Origin: a bacterium
GTDB taxonomy: Bacteria; Oederibacteriota; JAAXVQ01; JAUVAV01
Assembly (NCBI GenBank): GCA_021108215.1
Contig: JAIORK010000008.1
Span: 62,001-126,000 of the forward strand
Direction of reading: 5' to 3'
Length of the DNA: 64,000 nucleotides
The DNA's letters: not shown here
Position numbering within the stretch: position 1 is the first letter of the stretch
Text below: more notes on this DNA, generated by a model
The model's database searches: none
Seen by the model: the letters and a program-made list of their open reading frames with translations, nothing else
What the model was told of the DNA's origin: nothing

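Overview
This 64 kb window looks like the chromosome of a Gram-negative bacterium from a poorly cultured phylum. The signs are a division and cell-wall (dcw) cluster with a meso-DAP-type MurE, a PorV/PorQ-like outer-membrane protein, an exported amidase and lipoproteins. The gigantic multidomain gene and the accessory gene content suggest Omnitrophota or a relative, where giant open reading frames have been reported. That placement is inference and no marker search was possible.

Layout. 1-2.2 kb: a 5'-truncated DUF3179 gene, an exported hypothetical protein and a degraded REP-associated (Y1, HUH) transposase, amid 28-bp perfect palindromes. 2.2-3.2 kb: rplM-rpsI with promoter and terminator. 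3.67-23.0 kb: one long dcw operon, mraZ, STAS gene, rsmH, ftsL, ftsI, murE, murF, mraY, murD, ftsW, murG, murC, ddl, ftsQ, ftsA, ftsZ, amidase. Most genes overlap or nearly abut. murB is absent from the cluster and an anti-sigma-antagonist-like STAS gene sits between mraZ and rsmH. 23-32.3 kb: a beta-propeller lipoprotein, glgA, tRNA-Glu, a B12-binding radical SAM protein, rsgA (minus strand), a PorV-like protein, a second Y1 transposase, a LysE exporter and a small unknown gene. 32.4-38.6 kb: carbohydrate genes, a beta-phosphoglucomutase/GH65 phosphorylase fusion, a mutarotase-like protein, a small membrane protein and a GH130 phosphorylase.

39.3 kb to the window end is one uninterrupted reading frame of at least 8,228 codons that runs off the edge; its true length is unknown. 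By motif reading it strings together an N-terminal signal anchor, an unrecognised domain, two GT2-type and two GT-B-type glycosyltransferase domains (plus a degenerate third GT-B half), a mannose-1-phosphate guanylyltransferase, a phosphomannomutase/phosphoglucomutase, a UDPGP-like domain, a nucleotidyltransferase with a beta-helix-like tail and two TIM-barrel-like domains. Almost every enzymatic block is separated from the next by a hydrophobic hairpin. The helical-GT2-GT-B cassette occurs twice about 13 kb apart. I read it as a membrane-threaded glycan-assembly megaprotein; this is the most unusual object in the window.

A second theme is dispersed small repeats: three core sequences of 28-bp palindromes that all begin GTAG and end CTAC, an 11-bp GTGCCAGCCAC motif clustered at 26-39 kb around a Y1 transposase, a CCCGGC-GAAT-GCCGGG element that has entered the 3' end of ftsL, and a 194-bp MITE-like element. 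Some palindromes supply the stop codons of host genes.
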